NCBI RefSeq assembly: GCF_000331105.1
Contig: NC_020054.1
Span: 4,201,450-4,265,449, forward strand
Direction: 5' to 3'
DNA length: 64,000 bases
Source of the DNA: Fibrella aestuarina BUZ 2
GTDB taxonomy: Bacteria > Bacteroidota > Bacteroidia > Cytophagales > Spirosomataceae
Both the position numbers and the translations under genes were made by a program. Below are positions 1 through 9,224 of the stretch, piece after piece. How positions within the stretch are numbered: the stretch's first letter is position 1; each line of letters opens with the position of its first letter. The notes beneath the pieces are model-generated. The model was not told where the DNA came from, did not search any database, and saw nothing but the letters and a program-made list of their open reading frames with translations.

Positions 1-1276
1 CCACGTAGTTGGGATTCCAGTCCTCGACCTGCGCTGTATTCATCGTATGTCGGGCCAGAATGCGGTCGCGGAAGCCGGGCGCAAACCGCTCGACCTGCCG
101 CTCGATCGCCCCGGTCATGTCGACGATCGAGCCGTTGGGTACGTGGCAGTACGCCCAGGCGGTATGCTGGCCGGCGGGCGCCCGCGTCGGGTCGAATCGG
201 CTCTGCTGCGCCAGCAACACGTAAGGCCGGTCGGGGTGGCCGCCGTCGTAGGTTTGCTGCTCGGCGGCTACGATGGCTTCCAGCGTGCCGCCGAGGTGGA
301 TGGTGCTCGCCCGCTCGCAGTCGGCGTTGGTAAACGGAATGGGGCCATCGAGCGCCCAGTCGATTTTGAAGATGCCGGGGCCGTAGCGGTAGTGCTCCAG
401 TTGCTTTCGGTAAATGTACGGAAACCCATCGCCCACGATGCGCAGCAGTTGTTTGGGCGTCAGGTCGAAGAGCACCACGCGCGATTTGGGCAGGTCGGCC
501 AACGAGCGCACCGGCCGACCGACTTCGATCTGCCCACCCAGCGATTGCAGGTAAGCCGCCAGCGCGTTGGCGATCTGCTGCGAACCACCCTTGGGCATGG
601 GCCAGCCGGACCCGGATTCGGCCCGTTGGTGTCCCGCGGCCATCAGCACCAGCGCAATCGCCGAGGTGGTGAGGTTGGTGAGGGGCTGAATGGCGTGGGC
701 CGCCATCCCCGCCAGCAGCCCCCGTGCCTCGGTGGTTTTGAACCGACGGGCCAGGTACGTGGCCGGCAGCAGCGCATCGAGGCCAAACGAAGCCAGATCG
801 ATCGGGTGGTTCGGAAAACGCAGTGGCCCCAGCAGGTCGGGGGCCAGCGTGGTCCAGTGCTGCACAATTGGCTCAAAGAGGCTTTGGTACGCGGCCGCAT
901 CGACGCCAAAGCGTTGAGCCGTTTCGGCCACGGAACCCGCCAGCACGGCCGCCCCGCCCCCATCAAACGGGTGCGCGGCGGCCACGGGTGGGTAAATCCA
1001 GTCCAGCCCGTACTCGGCCAGGGGTAGCTGCTGAAAGAAGGGCGAGCCCGCCGCCAGTGGATGAATCGCCGACCCCATGTCGTGCACGAAGCCGGGCAGC
1101 GTGAGTTGAGTCGATCGGGTGCCGCCCCCGATGGTGTCCTGGGCCTCGAGCACAACGACCGACAGCCCCGCTTTCGCCAGCACGATGGCCGCACTCAGGC
1201 CGTTCGGGCCAGCGCCCACAATCACCGCATCGTAGTTTGTTTCCGCCATTCGTTCGCGTGATAAACTGGTAGTCAT
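1..1276 (-). CDS. FAD-dependent oxidoreductase, CrtI/phytoene-desaturase-like (3' end off window)
   Basis: Minus-strand gene that runs off the left edge; about 425 codons are visible, against roughly 480-530 residues usual for this family, so the C-terminal end is missing. The N-terminus ([10 protein letters not shown]...) leads into a Rossmann motif [10 protein letters not shown] at residues 21-30, typical of FAD-binding amine-oxidase/phytoene-desaturase-like enzymes, followed by a GSAIHP stretch near the substrate-domain start. The start at 1276 is ATG; a second in-frame ATG at 1249 is an equally possible start. It lies 92 bp downstream of the cyanophycinase gene on the same strand and could be the last member of that transcript. 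The substrate cannot be read from sequence: carotenoid-type desaturation is the family prototype, but many bacterial members are uncharacterised. Family call good, exact reaction unknown. Confidence 0.8.
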   Translation of the reverse strand, partial: MTTSLSRERMAETNYDAVIVGAGPNGLSAAIVLAKAGLSVVVLEAQDTIGGGTRSTQLTLPGFVHDMGSAIHPLAAGSPFFQQLPLAEYGLDWIYPPVAAAHPFDGGGAAVLAGSVAETAQRFGVDAAAYQSLFEPIVQHWTTLAPDLLGPLRFPNHPIDLASFGLDALLPATYLARRFKTTEARGLLAGMAAHAIQPLTNLTTSAIALVLMAAGHQRAESGSGWPMPKGGSQQIANALAAYLQSLGGQIEVGRPVRSLADLPKSRVVLFDLTPKQLLRIVGDGFPYIYRKQLEHYRYGPGIFKIDWALDGPIPFTNADCERASTIHLGGTLEAIVAAEQQTYDGGHPDRPYVLLAQQSRFDPTRAPAGQHTAWAYCHVPNGSIVDMTGAIERQVERFAPGFRDRILARHTMNTAQVEDWNPNYV

Positions 1277-1368
1277 CCCCAATACCCGCCTGCAAGGTAC
1301 GCCAGGGCGAGGTATTCGACCGTTCGCCGGGGTCGATTCAGGGGCTCCGGGATCAAAACTGGCGGGCG

Positions 1369-2250
1369 CTATTTGGCGGGTTCGTTGGGCCGTTGCGCTG
1401 GCTGGTTGATCACGGTTCGGTTCAGGATATCAAACTGCTGGCCTTTGCCCAGGAAATAAAACGGCCCGCCCGTGCTGTTCTGCCCCGACGGGTACTTTGC
1501 CGAACTGCTGATCTGCTGGCTGTCGTAGATACCGACGAACGAGTTACCCAGCACCTCGAAGGTATTTTGCCGCACCACCACCGCCGTGCTCTCATCAATC
1601 CCGATGCCCAACAGTGCCGGCCGCGCCTTAATCACCTCGATCAGGTCGAACTGACGGTTCCGGCGCAACACGTGCTGATCGACGGTCAGGTTCTTTACAA
1701 AACCCAGCCCTTCGGTATGGTCGCCGACCAGGATGCTGTTGCCCTTGGTATCGCCCCGGACCATAAACGAGCCCAGGATGGTGGCCCCGGCCGACGTTCC
1801 GCCAATCACGCCACCCCGGCTAAGCAGGGCATTGAACTCCTTATGCGCCAACGTATTCAGGTACGAATCGGCCAGCCGCCAGTGCCTCCCCCCATCGAAC
1901 CAGACGGCGGTGGCTTCGCGCAGGGGCTTTACAAACGCCTCCTGATTGGCTTGTTTGGGGTCGCGGGTGTGGAGCAGCGTGACATGGGCCACGCCCAGTT
2001 CCTGCAACCGTTTCTGGGTACGTTGCCCGGTGGCCGTCAGGGTCGAGTCGTCGCCCGCCGTGGGGATTACCACAATCCGGGCGTTGGCCGCCCCACCCGC
2101 CAGTTCGATAAAGCGGTTCCAGATGTCGGGCGGGATAGCGCCTCCTCCGACGATGACCAGTGCGCCTTTTTCGGGACCGGTCGTTTGGGCAAAGCTGAGG
2201 GTCGTCAGTGTGGTCAGCAGCAGGACCAGTACGATGTTGATGCGTTTCAT
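1369..2250 (-). CDS. Secreted cyanophycinase (peptidase S51 family)
   Basis: A 293-residue protein with a clear signal peptide (MKRINIVLVLLLTT..., likely cut after SFAQ near residue 21), so it acts in the periplasm or outside the cell. The catalytic signature GGTSAGA lies at residues 150-156 with the nucleophile Ser153; a WFDGGRHWRL segment (117-126) and a DQHVLRRNR segment further on match the cyanophycinase branch of the S51 (dipeptidase E-like) serine peptidases. Family enzymes cut beta-Asp-Arg dipeptides from cyanophycin, an Asp/Arg storage polymer; some S51 relatives act on other isoaspartyl or dipeptide substrates. It starts only 12 bp after the SusD gene stop, which argues for co-transcription with the SusC/SusD pair and links the importer to a peptide-like polymer. 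Family call is firm, the natural substrate is inferred. Confidence 0.87.
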   Translation of the reverse strand: MKRINIVLVLLLTTLTTLSFAQTTGPEKGALVIVGGGAIPPDIWNRFIELAGGAANARIVVIPTAGDDSTLTATGQRTQKRLQELGVAHVTLLHTRDPKQANQEAFVKPLREATAVWFDGGRHWRLADSYLNTLAHKEFNALLSRGGVIGGTSAGATILGSFMVRGDTKGNSILVGDHTEGLGFVKNLTVDQHVLRRNRQFDLIEVIKARPALLGIGIDESTAVVVRQNTFEVLGNSFVGIYDSQQISSSAKYPSGQNSTGGPFYFLGKGQQFDILNRTVINQPAQRPNEPAK

Positions 2251-2262
2251 ACAGTTGATGGA

Positions 2263-3612
2263 TTAGTAGCCGGGGTTTTGGGTCAGCACCTTATCGGCCA
2301 GGATTTCGCTCGTTGGGATGGGCAATATATACTTGTTGGCATCCGTGATACCCAACACCGTCGCTACCCGGCCCGTGCGGATCAGGTCGAACCAACGGTC
2401 GGTTTCGAAGGCAAATTCGAGTCGCCGCTCGGTCTCGATGGCCAGCAGCAGCGATTCCGCCGTTGGGTTCGTCGTGGCAGTCAATGCCGTCAGGTCGGCG
2501 CGGCTCCGCACAGCGTTCAGGTCGGCCAGGGCGTCGGAGAGTTTACCCAGGCGGGCACGAGCTTCGGCCCGGATCAGGTACAGCTCGGCAATGCGGATCA
2601 GGTAAGCCGGGTCGGTGCCGGTTGGCGTGCGGTAATACAGGCGGCCATACCAGAGGTTACCCGGCGGGGCCGTCTGCGCAATCACCGCCGACCGGTTGCC
2701 ACCCACCTGCGGGTTGTTGAGCAGGGCCACGAGTTGAGCGTTGGGCGCCCACTCCCGCCGACCGCTCAGGGCGGGGGGCAACCACCAGTTGCTGTGGCCG
2801 TTTTTGAACGAATTGGAATACGCCAGTTCAAAAATTGACTCCGTCGTGTTCACGGCATTGTTGGCAAAAAATGCGCTGTAAGGCTTCACCAGTTTGTAAT
2901 TCGTGGCGTCGTCGATGAGCTTGCTGGCGTAGCTGTCGGCCTGCTCCCACTCGCTCCGGTAGAGGTGATACCGCGCCCGCAACGCCCAGACCGTCTTGCG
3001 CGTCACGCGGTTGCGGTTGGTGGTGTTGGCCAGCAGCGGCTCGGCGGCGGTCAAGTCGGCCAGCACCTGCGCGTAGGTATCGGTCAGGCTACTCCGTACA
3101 ATCCCGACGTTATCGGCGGCAGTGCGGGTGGGTTTCAGCACCAGTTGCACGCCGCCCCAGCCCCGCGCCAGATCAAAGTAAGAAAGAGCCCGAATCGCGA
3201 GGGCCTCTCCCTGCAACTGCCGCTTACGATCGGCGGTCAGCAGCGGGTCAGTCAGCGTCGGCACGGTTTCCAACAGGTAGTTGGCGGCAAGGATCGTGCG
3301 GTAAATAGCGCTCCAAGCCGAGCTAACGTACCCATTGTCGGCGGTTAGTTTGCGGGCGGTGATCTCCTGCGGGGCACCCTGCGAACCCGTCCACTGGATG
3401 TCACCCCCCGACAGGTAGGCCAGCGCCGGGAAGTTGGAGCCGTAGTAGCCATCGTTGCCCAGCCGGTTGTAGAGGCCATTCAGCGCGACCTCGGCGGTGG
3501 CAGCGTTGGTAATCGCTTTTTGTTCGTCGACCTGCAAATCAGGCTGTACGGTCAGAAAATTGCTACAGCCCGATAGCAGCAGCAGGGGCAGGAGCCATTT
3601 ACGAGTATTCAT
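2263..3612 (-). CDS. SusD/RagB-family nutrient-binding outer-membrane lipoprotein
   Basis: About 449 residues from the chosen ATG at 3612. This start gives a textbook lipoprotein signal (MNTRKWLLPLLLLSGC, lipid-anchored Cys at residue 16); an upstream in-frame ATG would put 14 extra residues before it and is less likely. The body has the SusD/RagB pattern: an early DLQVDEQKAITN segment, helix-rich TPR-like repeats (for instance ALAIRALSYFDLARGWGG) and the C-terminal RRLEFAFETDRWFDLIRTG block followed by a PIPTSEI ending. SusD proteins sit on the cell surface as the lid of a SusC pore and capture oligomers before TonB-dependent import. It follows the SusC gene by 134 bp and precedes the cyanophycinase gene by 12 bp. 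Confidence 0.93.
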   Translation of the reverse strand: MNTRKWLLPLLLLSGCSNFLTVQPDLQVDEQKAITNAATAEVALNGLYNRLGNDGYYGSNFPALAYLSGGDIQWTGSQGAPQEITARKLTADNGYVSSAWSAIYRTILAANYLLETVPTLTDPLLTADRKRQLQGEALAIRALSYFDLARGWGGVQLVLKPTRTAADNVGIVRSSLTDTYAQVLADLTAAEPLLANTTNRNRVTRKTVWALRARYHLYRSEWEQADSYASKLIDDATNYKLVKPYSAFFANNAVNTTESIFELAYSNSFKNGHSNWWLPPALSGRREWAPNAQLVALLNNPQVGGNRSAVIAQTAPPGNLWYGRLYYRTPTGTDPAYLIRIAELYLIRAEARARLGKLSDALADLNAVRSRADLTALTATTNPTAESLLLAIETERRLEFAFETDRWFDLIRTGRVATVLGITDANKYILPIPTSEILADKVLTQNPGY

Positions 3613-3746
3613 GCTGGTTGAGTTTAGCCGTATGCGGTGGCGGTGCTTCGTCACGCCGTCAGCGGATGCCGTTCAGGGCCTGAAGGGTTGTTTGTTGATG
3701 AAGTAGCTGAACGACAACCCGCGACAACGCGACGAAACACCCGGTT

Positions 3747-6700
3747 TTATAAGGTCAGATTCAGGCCGAACTGGGCTGTGCGCGGGATGGGCGGCGTACC
3801 CAGGTCGTAGCCCTGCGTCGTTGCGTTGGCGGTTACGTTCACTTCGGGATCGGGGCCCTGATAGCGACTCAGCAGCCACAGGTTCGAGCCGTTGTAATAC
3901 ACCCGCGCCGACGAAATCCCCACTTTACGCAACAGAGCCTTGGGAAGCGTGTAGCCCAGCACCACGCTGCTCAGGCGCACAAACGAGCCATCTTCCACAA
4001 AGCGACTCGTGGGGCTCAGGTTGTAGTTGTTGCCCAGCGTCGTAACGCGGGGTACGTCGGTGATGTCGCCGGGTTTCTGCCAGCGGGTCAGCTGGTTTTT
4101 GTTGATAGCCCGCCGGTCGTCGCGCGTGCCACCCGATTCGTGGAAGAAGCGGTTGCTGTTGTAAACCAGTCCCCCCGAACTGAAATTGACAAACACCGAC
4201 AGGTCAAATCCTTTGTAAGTCAGGGTGTTGTTCAGACCACCAACGAAGGTGGGCAGTGCCGTACCGACATACTGCCGGTCGGCGGCCGTAATGACCCCGT
4301 CTTTGTTGTAATCGTCGTAGACGGCATCGCCCGTTTCGGGGTCAACCCGGAGTTGCTTGTAAACGAAGTAGGCGTGGTACGGATAACCCTGCACCAGCCG
4401 CTCCACGTTGTAGCTGGCATCCACGGGAATCGACAGTTTTTCGATCCGGTTACGGTTGGCCGAGATATTGAAACTGGTATTCCAGGTGAGGTCTTTGCCC
4501 TGAATGTTCACCGTGTTCAGCCCCAGTTCCAACCCCCGGTTGCTGATTTCCCCGTCGTTGCGGAATATGCTCGAAAAGCCGGTGCTCTGCGCCAGTGGCA
4601 CCTGAATCAGCAGGTCGTAGGTGTATTTCTCGTACGCGTTGATTTCCAGCCCGATGCGGTTGTTGAACAACCCGACGTTCAGCCCGGCGTTGATCTGCCG
4701 GGTGGTCTCCCATTTCAGGTCGGGGTTGGCCAGTTGCGTGGGGAACGTACCTGGGTTGTCCTGGTAGTTGAAGCCCCCACCCCACAGGCCGCGTGAGGCA
4801 AAATCGTTGATGCCGTTCTGGTTGCCCGTCCAGCCGATGCTGGCGCGGAGTTTCAGGTCGCTGATGGCGCGTAGGTCGCGCAAAAAGCCTTCCTGCTTGA
4901 TCTGCCACGCCACCCCCGCCGACGGGAAATAGCCCCAGCGGTGATTCGCGCCGAACCGGCTCGATGCATCGCCCCGCAGGCTGGCTTCGAGGAAGTACTT
5001 GCGGGCGAAATTGTAATCGACCCGCCCGAAGAACGACACCAGCCGGTTCTGGCTCCGGGCCGACGACGAGGTGGTGACCGATGCCGACGACAGCTGCCGG
5101 AAATCGTCGGACGGGAAGTTGGTGCCCTGCGCCTGCGTCTGTTTGTTTACGTTCCCCTGAATGGTATTGCCCACCAGCACCCCAAACGCATGGCTGTCCA
5201 GCGTCCGCCGGAATTGCAGCGTCTGTTCGTTGATCCAGATCGTGTTCTGGCTTAGGCTCGACGTACCCAGCCCTTTGTTGGCGCTTCCCCGGTTGGTCAG
5301 CGTATTCCAGTATTCGTATTCGTCATAGAGGTTATAGTCGAGGCTCCAGCTGCTGCGAAATTTCAGGCTGGACGCCGAACGGCCCTGCAGGATATCCCAC
5401 TCGCCGTAGAGGTTGCCGATGTAGCGCGTGCTCGTCGACTGCATGTCGGTGTTGTTGATGAGCACGTCGAGGTTATCGAAGCCCGCCCATTTGGCATACG
5501 ACCCGTCGGCGTTGACCTTCGGCAGGTACGTTGGCGTGTGGAGTGCCGCCTGCAAAATACCCCCCTGCGGGCCATCGCCCACCCGGGCGTTGCTCCGCGT
5601 CGACTGGGCGAAACTATTGCTGGTTCCCACCCGAATGTGGTCGGTCAGCTCATGGTCGAGGTTGAGTTTAAAACTGGCGCGGGCGAAATCGTTGGTGCGC
5701 AGCGTGGCCTGTTGGCTGGTATAACCCCCGCCGAGGTAAAAGCGGGTTTGCTGGTTACCGCCCGACACCGACAGGTCATAGTTTTGCAGGATGCCCGCGC
5801 GGAAGATATAGCCCAGCCGGTCGTAGGTTGGCTGCTCTTCGGGCAGGCCGCGCCCACCCTCCGTGACCGGGCGGAACGGCCGGGTAGCGACCGGTTTGCC
5901 ATCGTTGATCCAGGCTTCGTTGATGATGGTAGCGTGTTCGGGGCCGGTCACCAGGTCCCAGAGTTTGGGGGCCCACGCCTGCCCGGCCGACGTGTTCAGC
6001 GCCACTTTTGTTTTGGCGTTGTACGCCCCGCGCTTGGTCGTGATCACCACCACGCCGTTGGCCGCCCGTGCCCCGTAGATAGCGGTCGCCTCCGCGTCTT
6101 TCAGAATCGAAATCGACTCAATATCGGCCGGATTCAGATCAGCCAGGGGGTTGTTGGCCTGCCCCTGCGTCGTAATTTTCTGGAGGCTGTTGTTGTTGAT
6201 AAACACCCCGTCGACCACGTAGAGCGGATCGTTACTGGCGTTGATGGAGGTGTTGCCCCGGATGCGAAAATAGAGCCCGTCGCCCGGCACGCCCGTGTTG
6301 GCCGATACCTGTACCCCGGCCACCCGGCCCTGCAACTGCTGCTCGAAGCTGGCAACCGGGCGGGTCTTGATTTCTTCGGCGTTGACCTGCGTCACCGAGC
6401 CAATGAGGTTCTTGCGCTCCTGCGTGCCGTAGCCCACCACCACCAGTTCATTGAGCTGGGAGGGGGCTTCGGTGAGTGTCGCGTCGAGGGTGGTTGAGCT
6501 GCCTACATTCCCTACCGTCAGTTCGGCGTTCTGATAACCGATCGCCGAGATAACCAGCACCTGCCCCGGCCCGGCGGTAATCGAATACCGGCCGTTGCCA
6601 TCGGTGCTGGTGCCCTTGCCTTGCCCTTTCAGCACCACGTTGGCGCCGGGTAAGGGTTGGTTGTCATCCGTCCGGATGGTGCCGCTGATTTGAGCCGTTT

Positions 6701-6776
6701 GTGCCAGCAACCGGTTGGGCAACAGCAGGCCCATTAGTAGCAGACAAGCCGCTACTGATCCAATAAACGTTTGCAT
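3747..6776 (-). CDS. SusC/RagA-family TonB-dependent outer-membrane transporter
   Basis: About 1009 residues from the ATG at 6776, which gives a signal peptide ending LLAQ; an upstream ATG would add about 60 residues with no signal character. Domains in order: signal peptide, carboxypeptidase-D regulatory-like domain (QISGTIRTDDNQPLPGANV), TonB-box region (NELVVVGYGTQ), plug domain (RIRGNTSINASNDPLYVVDG, then ILKDAEATAIYGARAANGVV), and a long beta-barrel ending PRTAQFGLNLTL. This is the standard SusC layout; the protein makes a 22-strand pore that imports oligomers captured by its SusD partner, here the next gene. No anti-sigma or ECF sigma gene is adjacent, so control is not of the common sigma/anti-sigma type at this locus. 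Confidence 0.95.
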   Translation of the reverse strand: MQTFIGSVAACLLLMGLLLPNRLLAQTAQISGTIRTDDNQPLPGANVVLKGQGKGTSTDGNGRYSITAGPGQVLVISAIGYQNAELTVGNVGSSTTLDATLTEAPSQLNELVVVGYGTQERKNLIGSVTQVNAEEIKTRPVASFEQQLQGRVAGVQVSANTGVPGDGLYFRIRGNTSINASNDPLYVVDGVFINNNSLQKITTQGQANNPLADLNPADIESISILKDAEATAIYGARAANGVVVITTKRGAYNAKTKVALNTSAGQAWAPKLWDLVTGPEHATIINEAWINDGKPVATRPFRPVTEGGRGLPEEQPTYDRLGYIFRAGILQNYDLSVSGGNQQTRFYLGGGYTSQQATLRTNDFARASFKLNLDHELTDHIRVGTSNSFAQSTRSNARVGDGPQGGILQAALHTPTYLPKVNADGSYAKWAGFDNLDVLINNTDMQSTSTRYIGNLYGEWDILQGRSASSLKFRSSWSLDYNLYDEYEYWNTLTNRGSANKGLGTSSLSQNTIWINEQTLQFRRTLDSHAFGVLVGNTIQGNVNKQTQAQGTNFPSDDFRQLSSASVTTSSSARSQNRLVSFFGRVDYNFARKYFLEASLRGDASSRFGANHRWGYFPSAGVAWQIKQEGFLRDLRAISDLKLRASIGWTGNQNGINDFASRGLWGGGFNYQDNPGTFPTQLANPDLKWETTRQINAGLNVGLFNNRIGLEINAYEKYTYDLLIQVPLAQSTGFSSIFRNDGEISNRGLELGLNTVNIQGKDLTWNTSFNISANRNRIEKLSIPVDASYNVERLVQGYPYHAYFVYKQLRVDPETGDAVYDDYNKDGVITAADRQYVGTALPTFVGGLNNTLTYKGFDLSVFVNFSSGGLVYNSNRFFHESGGTRDDRRAINKNQLTRWQKPGDITDVPRVTTLGNNYNLSPTSRFVEDGSFVRLSSVVLGYTLPKALLRKVGISSARVYYNGSNLWLLSRYQGPDPEVNVTANATTQGYDLGTPPIPRTAQFGLNLTL

Positions 6777-6988
6777 TATCGCCTTGGTTTCGTGAAAAAT
6801 GAGCACGGTCCGACGGGTCGGTTGCCAGCACTCTGTTACAGGCCAACCGACCCGGTTGCCGCCGATTCGGTTGGCCTGATGGGACCCTAGGTGAGTTGCC
6901 GCTCCTCTATGGCCTCCTGTTGTAACCAGCCCAATCGAGTCCGTCAGGCTATTCATCAGGCCGTACGACCTGGTATTTCTTGCGTTAC

Positions 6989-7804
6989 CTAATCCTGAAT
7001 CCGCTTCGCAAACCGGTGGTAAAAGGGGGTCCGGCTGCTGGCGTCCTTGGGCTGGTAGTCGCCCGTGATGATGGGGATATACATCACCCGGCGGCGGCTG
7101 GCGGCGCCAATGTGCGGCGACTGCTCAACGCGGTGCCAGAGGTTGCCATCGTGGATGGTGAGGTCGCCCGCCTCGATGTCGAAGCCCACCTCCCGGCGAT
7201 CAGGTCGATGATCGATAAACTGGCGTTTGCGGAAGAGCGTCAGCAGCGTGCTTTGCCGGTGCGTGCCGGGCAGCACCCGCAGCCCCCCGTTCGATTGCGG
7301 GCAGTCGTCGAGGTGGAGCCCCACGTTGAGCATCGGCCGGATGCGCCCGCCCAAAAACAGGTCGCGGGGGCTATCAGTATGCCAGCCCATGCGCGAGAAG
7401 CTCGACTCCGATGCCCGCACGTAATGGTTGACCACCAGCCCGTCTTTCTCTTCGGGGCTGATCCGGCCCTCGTAAGGCGTAAGAAGCTGGGTAAGGGCCT
7501 GCAGGCGTTCGTCGGCCAGGAACTCCGTCAGCAGCGGGCTGTAGTGCGACGTAAACGCGAACCGCTGCACAATCCGGCGCCCGGTTTCGTCATGGCCAAA
7601 TTTGATGGGTGTCCCGTTGATCTTGTCGATGCCCTCGGCAAGCCATTCGGCTTCAACCCGGTCAATGTCAGCCAGAAACGACTGTACCGTGGAGCGGTCG
7701 ACAAACTGTTTGATGTGGAGATAGCCGTTACGGCGGAAAAACTCGAGTTGCTGGGTGGACAGTAGTTCGTGAAGTTGAACCGGGGTTTCGGTGATGGTCA
7801 GCAT
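6989..7804 (-). CDS. Phytanoyl-CoA dioxygenase (PhyH) family Fe(II)/2-oxoglutarate oxygenase
   Basis: Start placed at the ATG at 7804 (MLTITETPVQLHELLS...), giving 271 residues; an open frame extends further upstream but only over the neighbouring gene. The N-terminal QLEFFRRNGYLHIKQFVDR segment is the usual PhyH opening. The iron-binding facial triad is visible as H-x-D in MGWHTDSPRD and a distal His in IHDGNLWHRVEQS, and conserved Arg residues (RRRVMYIPI) could bind 2-oxoglutarate. Members hydroxylate or halogenate diverse small molecules and lipids; the substrate is not predictable. It is the last gene of a four-gene minus-strand run (ACT protein, DUF1684, DUF4395, PhyH) with gaps of 3, 15 and 10 bp, so co-transcription is likely. 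Confidence 0.9.
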   Translation of the reverse strand: MLTITETPVQLHELLSTQQLEFFRRNGYLHIKQFVDRSTVQSFLADIDRVEAEWLAEGIDKINGTPIKFGHDETGRRIVQRFAFTSHYSPLLTEFLADERLQALTQLLTPYEGRISPEEKDGLVVNHYVRASESSFSRMGWHTDSPRDLFLGGRIRPMLNVGLHLDDCPQSNGGLRVLPGTHRQSTLLTLFRKRQFIDHRPDRREVGFDIEAGDLTIHDGNLWHRVEQSPHIGAASRRRVMYIPIITGDYQPKDASSRTPFYHRFAKRIQD

Positions 7805-7814
7805 GCGGATGAAT

Positions 7815-8273
7815 TTAGTTAAGCGCCTTCGGAAACAGACGCACGTAAAGAGTATAAACGTAGCAACCGGCGCAGAAGCCAAGCCCTGACTCCAGCGCGG
7901 CAAACAGGGCCAGCACGGCGGTTGGAATAAGGGTGGGGCTACCCGCCAGTTGCAGGCCGGCAATCAGCAGACTGAACCCCAGCCCGATGCGGGCCGCGAA
8001 GCGCTTGGGGGCCTGGTCGGTCCCTTTATAGGAGAGATTAAGGGCGCTTACCAGCCAGTCGGCCACGTACCCGAGCGGGCTGTAGCGCGCCCATTCGGAG
8101 CCACGAAGGCCAAAATCAATCAGTAACAGCAGGGGCAGCAGCAGGCTACCGGCCCATAGGGAGGCCGTCAGGAGGTAGACGATGGCGATGGTCAGGACCA
8201 GCCCGGCCACCAGCCGGACTTTGGTTTCATTGACCTGGACGCCATCCGTTGGACAAATGAGTTGTTTGCTCAT
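7815..8273 (-). CDS. DUF4395-family integral membrane protein
   Basis: 152 residues. The N-terminus carries CPTDGVQVNETKVRLVAG and the C-terminus ends near GLGFCAGCYVYTLYVRL; this paired arrangement of an N-terminal Cys-Pro/VNE motif and a C-terminal CxxC just after the last membrane helix is characteristic of DUF4395. Four hydrophobic segments are visible (about residues 21-55 as two helices and about 93-128 as two more). The family has no established biochemical role; the Cys pair has suggested redox or thiol-related functions, which is conjecture. It sits between the DUF1684 gene (15 bp gap) and the PhyH gene (10 bp gap) in the same operon. Confidence 0.85.
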   Translation of the reverse strand: MSKQLICPTDGVQVNETKVRLVAGLVLTIAIVYLLTASLWAGSLLLPLLLLIDFGLRGSEWARYSPLGYVADWLVSALNLSYKGTDQAPKRFAARIGLGFSLLIAGLQLAGSPTLIPTAVLALFAALESGLGFCAGCYVYTLYVRLFPKALN

Positions 8274-8288
8274 GGCAATATCGATGAA

Positions 8289-9221
8289 TCAGTGGTTACC
8301 GTACCGTTTTTCGCCCGCCCGAACGGCCGTCGCCAGTCGGTTCTGCTGCGGGGGCAGCGGGCAGGTAGCAAAGGGCGTAAAGGCACACGGTGGGTTGATA
8401 CTCTGGTTGAAGTCAAGCGTGACGTTGCCCTGCTCATCGGGCAGATCGGCGTACAGAAACCGGCCCGATCCGTAGGTGTCGTGGGTATTGGTCTGGTCGC
8501 CAAACAGGATAAACAATTTCCGGTCGCCTTCCCGAACGGCATCGAGCCGGTAGGTTTTCCCCTGATGCTCAAAAACCAACGTACCCGCCAGCGGCTGTTG
8601 CGAGGTCTGGCCCGTAACGTCCAGAATCGGGATGGTGCGGGGCGCGGTGGGGCGTTCGAGGTGGGCCGTTACGCGCCAGCTTTCGTCGGCCGGAAACCGC
8701 TCGATACCCGTAAACGCCTTCAGCAGCGGGCTGGCCAGATCGCGCAGCCGAACCGCGTACCGATCGCCGCGCTTGATCACAAACCAGCGCAACGACCCGT
8801 GGCTGAGCGTAACGGGTTTCGTCAGATCGGGCGAAAAAATGGTTTTCGTAGCCAGCACGGGCTCGCCGTCGGCCAGGACGGTGGCACCGGGGGCCGCCTC
8901 AAACTGCACCGTCCCCTTCACCAGCCGGAACGTACCCAGCTGGGCGGACGCGCGGTCGGCGGGAAACGTCAGGTCATTGCCCAGGTCGGCACCGGCTTCG
9001 TTGGCCCCTTCTTTGAGCCAGAACAGCCCCGCCAGGTTCAGCCAACCGGTTTCGCTCCGCAGCGATTCGAGCCGCTGCTGATGCCAGACGTCGAGTCGCT
9101 GCCGGTAGGTTGGCTCGTCGGACCGGAAGCCGATGAGGGCCAGACAAGCTAATCCCCAGAACCAGAAGAACGTGCGGGCGTAGGGGTTTACCGGGCCCGT
9201 TTCGATGATCATTTCGTCCAT
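8289..9221 (-). CDS. DUF1684-domain protein, membrane-anchored or exported
   Basis: 310 residues. A hydrophobic segment at about 13-30 (ARTFFWFWGLACLALIGF) acts as a signal anchor. The remainder matches DUF1684: WHQQRLESLRSETGWLNLAG near the start, a central beta-rich region, and the closing block around DFNQSINPPCAFTPFATCP followed by PPQNRL, which is the most conserved part of the family. Function unknown; the C-terminal half of such proteins has been compared with carbohydrate- or flavin-related beta folds, but nothing here tests that. It begins 3 bp after the ACT-domain gene and is followed 15 bp later by the DUF4395 gene, so it belongs to the four-gene operon. Confidence 0.88.
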   Translation of the reverse strand: MDEMIIETGPVNPYARTFFWFWGLACLALIGFRSDEPTYRQRLDVWHQQRLESLRSETGWLNLAGLFWLKEGANEAGADLGNDLTFPADRASAQLGTFRLVKGTVQFEAAPGATVLADGEPVLATKTIFSPDLTKPVTLSHGSLRWFVIKRGDRYAVRLRDLASPLLKAFTGIERFPADESWRVTAHLERPTAPRTIPILDVTGQTSQQPLAGTLVFEHQGKTYRLDAVREGDRKLFILFGDQTNTHDTYGSGRFLYADLPDEQGNVTLDFNQSINPPCAFTPFATCPLPPQQNRLATAVRAGEKRYGNH

Positions 9222-9224
9222 GGC

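Noticed and set aside
5538..6497. Long plus-strand open frame inside the SusC gene
   Set aside because: Antisense shadow typical of GC-rich coding DNA; SusC motifs are on the minus strand.
8262..9152. Long plus-strand open frame over the DUF1684 gene
   Set aside because: Antisense shadow; the DUF1684 signature lies on the minus strand.
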